Below are positions 1-7,775 of a DNA stretch of 64,000 bases, one piece after another. The notes beneath the pieces were generated by a model. The model saw nothing but the letters and a program-made list of their open reading frames with translations. It made no database searches and was not told the origin of the DNA. The position numbers and the translations under genes were made by a program. The number at the start of each line of letters is the position of its first letter. Position 1 is the stretch's first letter. Origin of the DNA: Leptolyngbyaceae cyanobacterium JSC-12 (GTDB lineage Bacteria; Cyanobacteriota; Cyanobacteriia; Leptolyngbyales; Leptolyngbyaceae); the NCBI GenBank assembly GCA_000309945.1, contig CM001633.1, forward strand, positions 5,073,174 to 5,137,173. Direction: 5' to 3'.

Positions 1-1353
1 CTCACCTATATTGAGCGAAACATCCCATTTAATTCACTAGATCCCGATTGTATTGATCGGGTCATTACCCCAGATGTTGATTTCAGCATTCCATTAGGGT
101 GGGAAACTCTGCGTGCTCGCTTACTGGCAGAGTTTCCAGATGAAGCGATCGCGATTAATCGCTACTGTGACGAAATTCGTCGTCTGCATCAAGATATCCG
201 CAGCCTGACTCAAGAAGTGCGTTGGTATAACACTAAATGGTCTGATTGGCTGAAATTACCCAAATACTGGAATCTTTTTGCCAAACGAGATTGGACACTG
301 CAAGACTTGTATGACCATGTTGGATTATCCCCCAAACTGCAAAACCTGTTAGCTGGGCAAAGTGGAGACTATGCCTTGCCCCCCAATGAAATTGCTTTGC
401 TAACGCATACGTCGCTAGTTTGGGATTATTCGGAAGGAGCCTACTATCCCAAACACCATTTCAAGCAATTTGTAGACACTATTGTGGAAGCCATTACTAC
501 CAGAGGAGGAATTGTCCAGCTTTCCACGCCCGTTGAGCATATCGAAGTGCGCAACCATCAGGTGCAATACATTGTTGCCAACGGCGAACACTATATGGCT
601 GAACAGGCATACATCAGCGACCTCGATCCTAAATTGACAGTGCAACTCATGCATGCCCCTACTGCCTTGAGTTCACGGGAATACCACCGCTTAACGAGCT
701 ATACCTATTCTGCCAGTGCCTTTAACATCTATCTGGGATTGGATAGTCGCTTTGAGCCAGAACGCTACGGTATTGGTAACTGGAATATCTGGTACTATCC
801 CACGGGCGATCTGAATCGGGAATATCAACAACAGTTGCAGGGTGATCTCAGCCATCCGTGGATTTTTCTCTCTTGCCCAACCATGAAATCTCAGGAACCG
901 GGAATGGCTCCTGATGGGCATCATGTGTTAGAGATTGCAACAGTTTGCCCTTATGAACCGTTTGCCCAACTGCATCAAACCGATCTCAAAGCTTACAAAG
1001 CGAAAAAACGTGAGGTCTACAAAGCAGTGATGACCAGTGTTCGCGAATTGATTCCTGATGTGGATACCTATGCACGGATGAAACTCTATGGCACACCTAC
1101 CACCAGTGAATATTATCTGGGACAACCCCAGGGCAATATTTACGGTGCGAAGTTAATTCCACGGCAAGTCGGTCTTAATCGGCTGGGATACACGACTGAA
1201 TTACCTAATCTCTTCCTGGTGGGGGCAAGTGCCGGATATCCCAGCGTACCAGGTGTGATTGGAAATGGGATGGATGTCGTGGAGTTGATTACTGGGCGAT
1301 CGCCCTGGGCAACCACAAAATCCCCGCAGCCCCTGACTCCATCAATTTCGTAA
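1..1353 (+). CDS. Carotenoid desaturase/isomerase-like FAD oxidoreductase (3' part)
   Basis: The reading frame is open from the first base of the window, so the gene begins upstream and at least 450 residues are present; the GTG at 217 is internal. The C-terminal segment, with LFLVGASAGYPSVPGVIGNG followed by a helix, is the conserved FAD-binding end of the CrtI/CrtO/CrtISO (phytoene desaturase, retinol saturase-like) family. These enzymes desaturate or isomerise polyene chains at membranes using FAD. The N-terminal Rossmann motif lies outside the window, so the substrate cannot be assigned. The TAA stop is also the first base triplet of a 73-nt element that leads into the next gene. The family call is fairly safe; the exact reaction is not. 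Confidence 0.8.
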   Translation, partial: LTYIERNIPFNSLDPDCIDRVITPDVDFSIPLGWETLRARLLAEFPDEAIAINRYCDEIRRLHQDIRSLTQEVRWYNTKWSDWLKLPKYWNLFAKRDWTLQDLYDHVGLSPKLQNLLAGQSGDYALPPNEIALLTHTSLVWDYSEGAYYPKHHFKQFVDTIVEAITTRGGIVQLSTPVEHIEVRNHQVQYIVANGEHYMAEQAYISDLDPKLTVQLMHAPTALSSREYHRLTSYTYSASAFNIYLGLDSRFEPERYGIGNWNIWYYPTGDLNREYQQQLQGDLSHPWIFLSCPTMKSQEPGMAPDGHHVLEIATVCPYEPFAQLHQTDLKAYKAKKREVYKAVMTSVRELIPDVDTYARMKLYGTPTTSEYYLGQPQGNIYGAKLIPRQVGLNRLGYTTELPNLFLVGASAGYPSVPGVIGNGMDVVELITGRSPWATTKSPQPLTPSIS

Positions 1354-1423
1354 ACCAAGTCCAACTCGAAAACTAGGCGTTTTTCGAAGAGAAATCTACG
1401 GATTTAGGCATAAACAGGGTTTA
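1351..1423 (+). promoter_or_regulatory. 73-nt leader element, copy 1 (upstream of universal stress protein)
   Basis: This block begins at the stop codon of the preceding gene and ends 32 nt before the ATG of the universal stress protein. It aligns without gaps to 22604-22676, about 56 of 73 positions identical by hand. Both ends are invariant (TAAACCA at the left, CAGGGTTTA at the right). Near the left end CGAAAAC and GTTTTTCG can pair around TAGGC; the second copy can form a similar small hairpin (GAAAC/GTTTC) although bases differ. It could be an untranslated leader structure or a protein-binding region. Confidence 0.6.
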
Positions 1424-1455
1424 GTCTATCAAAAATCACCTCAGAGGTGAGTACT

Positions 1456-2001
1456 ATGTTTCATAAAATCTTAGCCGCAATAGACGTTCCGCCAATGAGT
1501 CGATTGGTTTTCGACTGTGCCTTATCTTTGGCAAAATCATTTGATGCTCAGTTAGGATTGCTCTATGTTTTTACCTTTGAAGAGTTTGAAACATTACCAG
1601 CTCCAAAACTGGAAACGTTAGATTCCTATCCAGGGCTGCTCGATGCTCCTGCCAAGTGTTATGTTGGGCATTTGGAAACAGATCATCTCAATGCATTTGA
1701 TAATCCAGAACTCAGACTCCTACATTCCTATACTCACCAGGCAACTGAGCAAGGAATATCGGCTGATCTTTTCCAATGTATCGGCAATCCAGGCAATGTC
1801 ATTTGTGATTTTGCCAAAGCCTGGCAAGCAGACCTGATTGTTATTGGACATCGAGGACACATCGGCTTTACAGAATTTGTTTTGGGTAGTGTGAGTAATT
1901 ACGTCATTCATCATGCCCCCTGTTCTGTCCACGTTGTTCATCACGTTGTTCATCCTCGATTTGGCAAATCCTCAAATACTAAAATAGCGACCCATCAATA
2001 A
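1456..2001 (+). CDS. Universal stress protein (UspA family)
   Basis: This is a single-domain UspA-type protein of about 181 residues. Near the C-terminus GHRGHIGFTEFVLGSVSNY carries the G-2x-G-9x-G-S ATP-binding signature of ATP-binding Usp proteins, followed by the usual H-x-P-C-S-V-x-V strand. I chose ATG 1456 over the in-frame GTG at 1447 because AGAGGTGA (1443-1450) then lies at ribosome-binding distance. The C-terminal VVHHVVH comes from a 12-nt tandem duplication. Usp proteins respond to starvation, redox or oxygen stress. The upstream 73-nt element is shared with the gene at 22707, which suggests common control. A palindromic hairpin follows the stop. Confidence 0.9.
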   Translation: MFHKILAAIDVPPMSRLVFDCALSLAKSFDAQLGLLYVFTFEEFETLPAPKLETLDSYPGLLDAPAKCYVGHLETDHLNAFDNPELRLLHSYTHQATEQGISADLFQCIGNPGNVICDFAKAWQADLIVIGHRGHIGFTEFVLGSVSNYVIHHAPCSVHVVHHVVHPRFGKSSNTKIATHQ

Positions 2002-2004
2002 ATA

Positions 2005-2024
2005 ATGGAGGCGATCGCCTCCAT
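2005..2024. terminator. Perfect palindrome after the universal stress gene
   Basis: ATGGAGGCGATCGCCTCCAT is a perfect 20-bp palindrome with a HIP1 site at its centre, starting 4 nt after the stop codon. It could fold as a hairpin in the transcript and mark its 3' end, but there is no U tract. It may equally be only a HIP1-centred palindrome. Confidence 0.4.
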
Positions 2025-2050
2025 CCTGAATCGCTTGTCTTTATTCAGTA

Positions 2051-2090
2051 AACCCCTCGCCCTCTCTGGGAAAGGGGTTGGGGTGAGGGC
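2051..2090. repeat. Interspersed C/G-rich intergenic repeat
   Basis: A C-rich half (CCCCTCGCCCTCTC) is followed by a G-rich half (AAAGGGGTTGGGGTGAGGG), giving imperfect inverted symmetry. It resembles a repeat seen between genes in many cyanobacterial genomes. I see one copy in this window. Confidence 0.45.
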
Positions 2091-2154
2091 AGTTTGAGTT
2101 GTGTCAGTCAATCAGCAGTAAACCCATATTGGTGATTTCTAGGGAGGTGCCTCT

Positions 2155-2280
2155 ATGTTGCGACCTCATATTCCTGAAGCATATCGATGGATTATTTTGT
2201 GGTTGCTTGTAGCATTACTTCTGCTCATCGCCCAGGCAGCCCTATCTCCCCCTACAGCAATGATGATCGCAATCAGTTAG
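2155..2280 (+). CDS. 41-residue single-span membrane protein
   Basis: ATG at 2155 is preceded by a strong ribosome-binding site, AGGGAGGTG, about 5 nt upstream, and the frame runs 41 codons to TAG. The protein starts MLRPHIPEAYRW, then has one hydrophobic stretch rich in L, V, I and A (about residues 12-30), then a short tail with PPTAMM. That gives one likely inner-membrane helix with a short charged N-terminus. No family is recognised. Its place between a stress protein and an ABC transporter does not define a role. Support rests on the ribosome-binding site and the coherent membrane segment. Confidence 0.55.
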   Translation: MLRPHIPEAYRWIILWLLVALLLLIAQAALSPPTAMMIAIS

Positions 2281-2467
2281 TCAGTAAAACATTTAACCCT
2301 AGCAGGCAGTTTCTCGCTGCAATCAGGATTATGACACTCCATTTCCCATGATCGTAAGAGACTGGGAAATATACGGCTGAGTTCGCATCAGATACTACTC
2401 GCAACTGGTAATTGTTCTGGTACCCTAGAGCACAGCTTGAATGACTGACTGTATTGAGGAGATTGTG

Positions 2468-3526
2468 ATGGGTTCTTGCTTTGTTTTGCGGCGATTTCAG
2501 TCTACAGTCCTAGGACTTATGCTTGTTATCCCCTTAGCCACATTAGCGGGGTGTACGGGGCAACAAACATCTCAACCAGTTGCCTCTCCAATAACGAATC
2601 AGCCTGGTTCATCTGGCACAAACGCTACAGCCAAGCGCCTTGCAGTTGTGTTACCTGGAGTACCAAATGATCAGTCCTGGGATCAAGCTGCTTATGACGC
2701 GGCTCAAGCACTGAAGGCAAAAGGTGTGGATGTTGTGGTAGCAGAGGCAGTTTCTCCGGCAGATGCGCCTAGGGTACTCCGTCAGTATGCTGATGCAGGC
2801 TATACGACCATTGTGGCGCACTCGTTTAACTTCCAGGATGCCGTATTTCAAGTAGCAAAAGAGTATCCGAATATTAATTTTGCCTGGGCAGGTGGGATTC
2901 AGAGAACGGGCGCGAATGTGGCAGATTATGACCAGCCGTTTTATCAAGGGGCTTACCTAGTGGGGCTAGTTGCTGCCAAACTTAGTAAAACTGGAAAACT
3001 TGGTGCTGTGCATGGGTTTGATATTCCAGTTTGTCATGCAATGGGCAAGGCTATGCTAGCAGGGGCGAAAAAGATGCGTCCAGATGCCAAGCTCGTTGCC
3101 TCCGCTGCAGGTGATTGGTATGACGTGGCGAAAGCAAAAGAGGCAGCTATCGCCCAAGCAGAGACAGGCGTTGATTTTTGGATTGGATGCGGAACGGGCC
3201 CCGTGTTGGGAGCAATTCAGGCAGCGAATACGAAAGGTGGATATGTCACCAGCTATGTAGGGGACATGTCATCTCAGGGACCCAAGGTGGTTGCCGCAAA
3301 CTTAATCTGGAATCTAGAACCGTTGTTTACCAAAATGCTAGAAGATACTGCCGCAAAAACATTTGCTAATAAGTTTTATCAACTGGCAATCCCTGAGGAT
3401 GTAATCCAAGTTGAGGTAACGCCTGCATTCAAAGATAAAGTTGGTGCGGACACAATTAAGCAGATGGAAGAGACTCGCTCCAAGATTGCATCTGGTGAGA
3501 TTAAAGTTCCCTTTGTACCTAAATAA
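2468..3526 (+). CDS. BMP-family ABC transporter substrate-binding lipoprotein
   Basis: The product is a basic membrane protein (BMP/PnrA-like) of about 352 residues, the class that binds nucleosides or related small molecules outside the membrane. A signal peptide ends in lipobox LAGC, with the lipidated cysteine near residue 29, followed by a Q/S/P/T-rich linker and a periplasmic-binding fold with KRLAVVLPGVPNDQSWDQAA. I chose ATG 2468 because GAGGAG lies just upstream and the signal peptide then starts properly; ATG 2441 would add nine acidic residues before it. The ATPase gene follows after 3 nt. The usual two permease genes are absent. The ligand is unknown. Confidence 0.85.
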   Translation: MGSCFVLRRFQSTVLGLMLVIPLATLAGCTGQQTSQPVASPITNQPGSSGTNATAKRLAVVLPGVPNDQSWDQAAYDAAQALKAKGVDVVVAEAVSPADAPRVLRQYADAGYTTIVAHSFNFQDAVFQVAKEYPNINFAWAGGIQRTGANVADYDQPFYQGAYLVGLVAAKLSKTGKLGAVHGFDIPVCHAMGKAMLAGAKKMRPDAKLVASAAGDWYDVAKAKEAAIAQAETGVDFWIGCGTGPVLGAIQAANTKGGYVTSYVGDMSSQGPKVVAANLIWNLEPLFTKMLEDTAAKTFANKFYQLAIPEDVIQVEVTPAFKDKVGADTIKQMEETRSKIASGEIKVPFVPK

Positions 3527-3529
3527 ATC

Positions 3530-5065
3530 ATGACTGATATACTGCTGCCGGAAACGATCGCCGTCAAAATGCAGGGGATTACCAAGCAATTTCATGGGGT
3601 GATTGCCAATCAACAGGTTGATTTTGCAGTGAAAGCTGGTGAAATCCATGCTTTGCTGGGTGAAAACGGAGCTGGTAAAACCACGTTAATGAATATTCTC
3701 TGTGGTTTATACGAACCGGATGCAGGGGAGATTTGGCTCTACGGAAAACCTGTGCAATTAAAATCACCTAAGGCGGCGATCGCGGCAGGCATTGGCATGG
3801 TCCATCAGCACTTTCGGCTAGTTGAACGGTTTACAGTCGCAGAAAATCTATTGCTGGGGCAGGAACCCCGTCGATGGTTGCGTGAATCTCCTCGCCAACT
3901 GCACAACCGTCTCCAGCAATTTGCCGAGCAATACGGGCTGAAGATCAACCCCTCTGCGCCCGTTTGGCAGCTTTCTGTAGGTGAACAGCAGCGAGTCGAA
4001 ATCTTGAAAGCCCTGACTCGCAATGTCAATGTGCTGATTCTGGATGAACCCACTGCCGTCCTCACTCCTCAAGAAGCTGAAGCCCTAATGGCAACCTTGC
4101 GCACCTTAGCAGCCCAAGGCATCGCCATTATTTTCATCTCTCATAAATTGAAAGAAGTGATGGCATTGTGTCACCGTATCACCGTTTTGCGGGATGGGCA
4201 AACCATTGCCACTGTGACCACTCAAGACACGAGTGAACGAGAGTTAGCGCGGATGATGGTTGGGCGAGAAGTGGAACTGCGACGGCGACAGAAAATCATT
4301 GAAGATGAAGGTCTACCCTCCTCCTTATCCACTGCTCCACCTCCTATTTCCCATGTCTCACCTGTTTTACACCTGAAAAACCTCTGGGTTATTGGCGATC
4401 ATGGGCTTCCAGCCTTGCGAGGCATCGACCTGACATTGTATCCAGGGGAGATTGTGGGGATTGCAGGAGTGGATGGTAATGGGCAGCGGGAGTTGGAAGA
4501 GGCGATTGCCGGATTGCGTCCACTCAGCAATGGTGAAATTTTATGTGAGAAAGCATTGGCTCATATCCCCAGCGATCGCTACTCAATGGGGTTGTTGACT
4601 GAGTTTTCGGTTGCTGAAAATTTAGTACTGAAAGACATCACTTATCCACCATTTTCCCAGCGTGGGATTGTGCGTCCTCGTATGATTATGAACCATGCAG
4701 TTGATCTGGTGCAACGCTATCTGATTCGGACACCATCCGTTCAAACCCGCGCTGGCAAGCTATCTGGTGGTAATGCGCAAAAAGTGGTATTCGCCAGAGA
4801 ATTAAACCGCCCCCATCAAATTGTATTAGCCGCTCAACCAACCCGGGGACTGGATATTAGCGCAACCGAGTTTGTGCACGCTCAGTTGTTAGCGCGGCGG
4901 GATGCTGGAGTAGCAGTGCTGCTCATCTCAACGGATCTGGATGAGATTTTGAACTTGAGCGATCGCATTGCAGTACTCTACGAAGGACAAATTCGTGGTT
5001 GGATGGAAAGCGCAACCGTCGATATTCACCATCTCGGTTTATTAATGGCTGGTAAAGCAGAATAA
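3530..5065 (+). CDS. Duplicated-domain ABC ATPase (nucleoside/sugar type)
   Basis: This 511-residue protein has two ABC domains in tandem, as in RbsA/MglA and the ATPases that serve BMP proteins. The first domain is intact: Walker A GENGAGKTT (about 44-52), signature LSVGEQQRVE (about 149), Walker B VLILDEPTAV. The second keeps LSGGNAQKVVFARELNRP, but its P-loop region reads GVDGNGQRE, as is usual for the degenerate site of this class, and the stretch between it and HIPSDRYSMG looks about 15 residues short. It starts 3 nt after the lipoprotein gene, so the two are co-transcribed. No permease follows. Confidence 0.88.
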   Translation: MTDILLPETIAVKMQGITKQFHGVIANQQVDFAVKAGEIHALLGENGAGKTTLMNILCGLYEPDAGEIWLYGKPVQLKSPKAAIAAGIGMVHQHFRLVERFTVAENLLLGQEPRRWLRESPRQLHNRLQQFAEQYGLKINPSAPVWQLSVGEQQRVEILKALTRNVNVLILDEPTAVLTPQEAEALMATLRTLAAQGIAIIFISHKLKEVMALCHRITVLRDGQTIATVTTQDTSERELARMMVGREVELRRRQKIIEDEGLPSSLSTAPPPISHVSPVLHLKNLWVIGDHGLPALRGIDLTLYPGEIVGIAGVDGNGQRELEEAIAGLRPLSNGEILCEKALAHIPSDRYSMGLLTEFSVAENLVLKDITYPPFSQRGIVRPRMIMNHAVDLVQRYLIRTPSVQTRAGKLSGGNAQKVVFARELNRPHQIVLAAQPTRGLDISATEFVHAQLLARRDAGVAVLLISTDLDEILNLSDRIAVLYEGQIRGWMESATVDIHHLGLLMAGKAE

Positions 5066-5160
5066 TTAATATCTGACATCCGCTTACTCATTAGCACCTA
5101 TCTAATATTCAATCCAATTACTCAATCCAATAAAGCCATTGACTCAAGAAAAGAATTACT

Positions 5161-5180
5161 TAGAAACATTTAGAAACATT
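5161..5180. repeat. 10-nt tandem repeat in PAS-gene upstream region
   Basis: TAGAAACATT occurs twice in direct succession in the 270-bp gap before the PAS-domain gene. A looser pair, CAATCCAATTA and CAATCCAATAA, lies just upstream (about 5111-5135). These could be regulator sites or slippage products. Confidence 0.4.
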
Positions 5181-5335
5181 AAGTCTTGAAACTAAGGTAT
5201 GCTGAATTTAGTACGCCTCACAGTTTCTTTACAACTTTATCCTAGAACAAGAAAAGGAGTTAACTGTCGTCTGCATCTTAGCCCTTAGATCGACCGCAAA
5301 ACTCCTTGCTTTGAGTAAGCGTTTGAGGAATCATC

Positions 5336-5926
5336 ATGGTGAATACGACAGTCAATGCTTCCGATCATCTCTGGTTCACCAACTCTTTTGTGGCAACATC
5401 TCAACATCTTGTTGCGGCTTTAAAGCACCTTCAGGCACAATCCAGCAGCACGCTTCCAGGCATTGTTTACACTTACGACTTAATCAACCAACAGACTCTT
5501 TGCTCCAGTAATTCGCTAGCAGCAATGTTGGGTTTTACCCCAGAAGACATCAATGCATTGGGAGTATTTGGGTTAGCGAAGCTGATTCACCCGGATGATT
5601 TACGGGCGGTAGCGGATCATTTTCAGCGGTTTATCACCTTGCAAGAAGGAGAGGTGATTGCCGTTGAGTATCGCATGCAGCGAGCCGATGGTATCTGGTG
5701 TTGGGTGCGATCGCAAGAGACATTGATTGCACAAGTGGCTGATGATCTGCCCCAGATACTCGGGCTAGTTCAAATCATGACTCCACTGATGCCTGATGCT
5801 GATAACCCCTCGATTGCAAAACACCTGATGGATGATCGAGATAGCAACCAGGGCTTTTTACCCTGGCTATCAACAGAAACAGGATTTCAACAGCAGCAAT
5901 CATCCTGTCAAAATAATTGTTATTAA
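5336..5926 (+). CDS. Stand-alone PAS-domain protein
   Basis: This protein of about 196 residues has a PAS_3-type fold in the middle (about residues 40-145): GIVYTYDL, then MLGFTPEDINALGVFGLAKLIHPDD, then EYRMQRADGIWCWVRSQETL. Those are the usual landmarks of PAS domains in cyanobacterial kinases. There is no kinase, cyclase or DNA-binding domain. The last 40 residues look disordered and Q/N-rich. GAGGAATCATC precedes the ATG. It may act as a free sensor that docks on a kinase, or be a remnant of a larger one. It converges with the MscS gene, with about 9 bp between stops. Confidence 0.75.
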   Translation: MVNTTVNASDHLWFTNSFVATSQHLVAALKHLQAQSSSTLPGIVYTYDLINQQTLCSSNSLAAMLGFTPEDINALGVFGLAKLIHPDDLRAVADHFQRFITLQEGEVIAVEYRMQRADGIWCWVRSQETLIAQVADDLPQILGLVQIMTPLMPDADNPSIAKHLMDDRDSNQGFLPWLSTETGFQQQQSSCQNNCY

Positions 5927-5935
5927 TTGTTATCC

Positions 5936-7723
5936 TCAATTGCTGTGTTCACACCTATTGGCTTGAGCAGAACCATTTTTGAGCCATACTTGCCGGGGAA
6001 TACCAATTTGAATCTGGTTTTGGTCAAAGGCGATTTTAATGCGTCGTCGCAATTCTCTGGCAACTAACCACTGTTTCAACGGCGCAGTTTTAATCCAGTT
6101 CCGGATGACGATGCCACTATGGGAAAGTTGCTCCACGCCAAAAACTTCCTGAGTGTCCAGAATTACAGATTGCCATTCTGGATCCTGCGCCATTTGCTCA
6201 ACCGTTTCTCGGACGATCGCAAGAGCACGGTCAACATCCGTGTTATAAGCTACTTCAATCTGAAAATCTGTACGTGCCCAAGTTCGGGATCGGTTTTCTA
6301 CGGTAGAAATCAAACTGTTCGGTAGGGTAATCAACCCTCCTTCATCACTGCGAATTTGGGTTACTCGCAAATTCAAATTTTCTACCATTCCAGAAACATC
6401 GCCGACTCTGATGTTATCCCCAATCCGAAACTGATCTTCTAGCAGGATAAGAAATCCATTCACCAGGTCTTTGACAAGACTCTGAGCAGCAAAAGAGATT
6501 GCCAGAGCAATTAATGCCCCCAGTGTCAGAAGGGATGCAGGGGCCAGTTGGAGTCGCTGAAGCATCCATAAAACTGCCACTGTGTAGAGCAAGACCATTT
6601 TCAGTCCTTTGATGACATTGGCAATCGTGGCAATTCGTTGCAGATTTGCTTCAGTTAAAGACTGCTCCTTTTCGCGGCTTTGAATGAAGCGATCAGTTGC
6701 AATATCTGTCAACCGATTGATCAAACCAGTGAAAAACCAGGTTAAAAGAAACACAATTGGAATAGTAATCACGTTCCTGGCAAACTGGCGGGTTTGAGGA
6801 AAAAGACTAAGGCTGTAGGCAGTGCCAATTACCCAAACTAGAGCGATCGCCCAAAACATCAACCATCGTAGAAACTGCACTAGTTGCAGACGACGCTGAA
6901 GCCCAAACGGATAGCGGAGTTCTTGTAACAAAGGGACTCTTGCCTCTAGCGCCAGTGGTTCAGTTGCAGGCTGTTCTGCGGCTGAAATTGCAGCGATTTC
7001 GGCTTGCTTGCGTTGCTCAAGCTTGTGTTTGTGGTGTCGCAACAATGTCCACAAAGTTCCCAGCACTAGCGTCAGCAGCCCTGTCGCAGTCAATGTTTTG
7101 GCTGCTGTAGAAATTTGTTGCTGCAATGCTTCCGGTTGGCGCAGTTTTAGAGCCTGACGCAGCGCATCCTCCAAGATCTTTTTCCATCGTTTTGCTAGTT
7201 GCTGCTGATTGGTTGAGTAATACTGAGCATCTGCATTGGTCACTGTTAACAGCACTCTGGGTTCAGCCAGGTTGGCATCTTTGACAAATAACACAGGCTG
7301 TTCATTGATAGTTTCAATCACAACTTCGAGCGTTTCTGGATCTAATCCTGGTTCATCCGGATCGCCATTAATCAACTGTTCTAGATTGGTTTCAATTTGT
7401 TTAGCACGAATTTCGACAGGGATTTGAGCACCAGGATCATTACGATTTAACACTGTGGGAGAGGCTACTCTAAACAGTTCACTTCCATCCAGCCGAACTG
7501 CTGCCGATTCTAAAGTGCCGCGCCGTTCAACCCCAACCGGGGGAAGTGCCTGGTTTTCTCTGGGAACAGTTAAAGAGGGTAATTGTCCTAAGGCAATGGG
7601 TTGCCGGATCGCACTCTGAAACAGGACCAGCAACAGGGTGACGCTCCACAAGACAAATCCGCGCAACAGGTTGGGACATTTCCAGCGGTAGCGGTTAAAT
7701 ATCGGTGCGATCGCTCTAGCCAT
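5936..7723 (-). CDS. MscS-family mechanosensitive channel
   Basis: The 595-residue protein begins with a signal-like hydrophobic segment, followed by a periplasmic region of about 150 residues, one membrane helix near 210-230 with a charged KHKLEQRKQ loop, and several helices between about 285 and 410. The conserved MscS pore helix and beta domain follow: LGALIALAISFAAQSLVKDLVNGFLILLEDQFRIGDNIRVGDV, with the pore-lining G/A pattern visible. The extra N-terminal periplasmic part is typical of larger MscS homologues that relieve turgor on osmotic downshift. It is a single-gene unit; its upstream region faces the MFS gene end. Confidence 0.9.
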   Translation of the reverse strand: MARAIAPIFNRYRWKCPNLLRGFVLWSVTLLLVLFQSAIRQPIALGQLPSLTVPRENQALPPVGVERRGTLESAAVRLDGSELFRVASPTVLNRNDPGAQIPVEIRAKQIETNLEQLINGDPDEPGLDPETLEVVIETINEQPVLFVKDANLAEPRVLLTVTNADAQYYSTNQQQLAKRWKKILEDALRQALKLRQPEALQQQISTAAKTLTATGLLTLVLGTLWTLLRHHKHKLEQRKQAEIAAISAAEQPATEPLALEARVPLLQELRYPFGLQRRLQLVQFLRWLMFWAIALVWVIGTAYSLSLFPQTRQFARNVITIPIVFLLTWFFTGLINRLTDIATDRFIQSREKEQSLTEANLQRIATIANVIKGLKMVLLYTVAVLWMLQRLQLAPASLLTLGALIALAISFAAQSLVKDLVNGFLILLEDQFRIGDNIRVGDVSGMVENLNLRVTQIRSDEGGLITLPNSLISTVENRSRTWARTDFQIEVAYNTDVDRALAIVRETVEQMAQDPEWQSVILDTQEVFGVEQLSHSGIVIRNWIKTAPLKQWLVARELRRRIKIAFDQNQIQIGIPRQVWLKNGSAQANRCEHSN

Positions 7724-7775
7724 GAGAGATAAAACTAATGGAACTTAGGAAATTGTATAAGGAGCTAGACAGATT

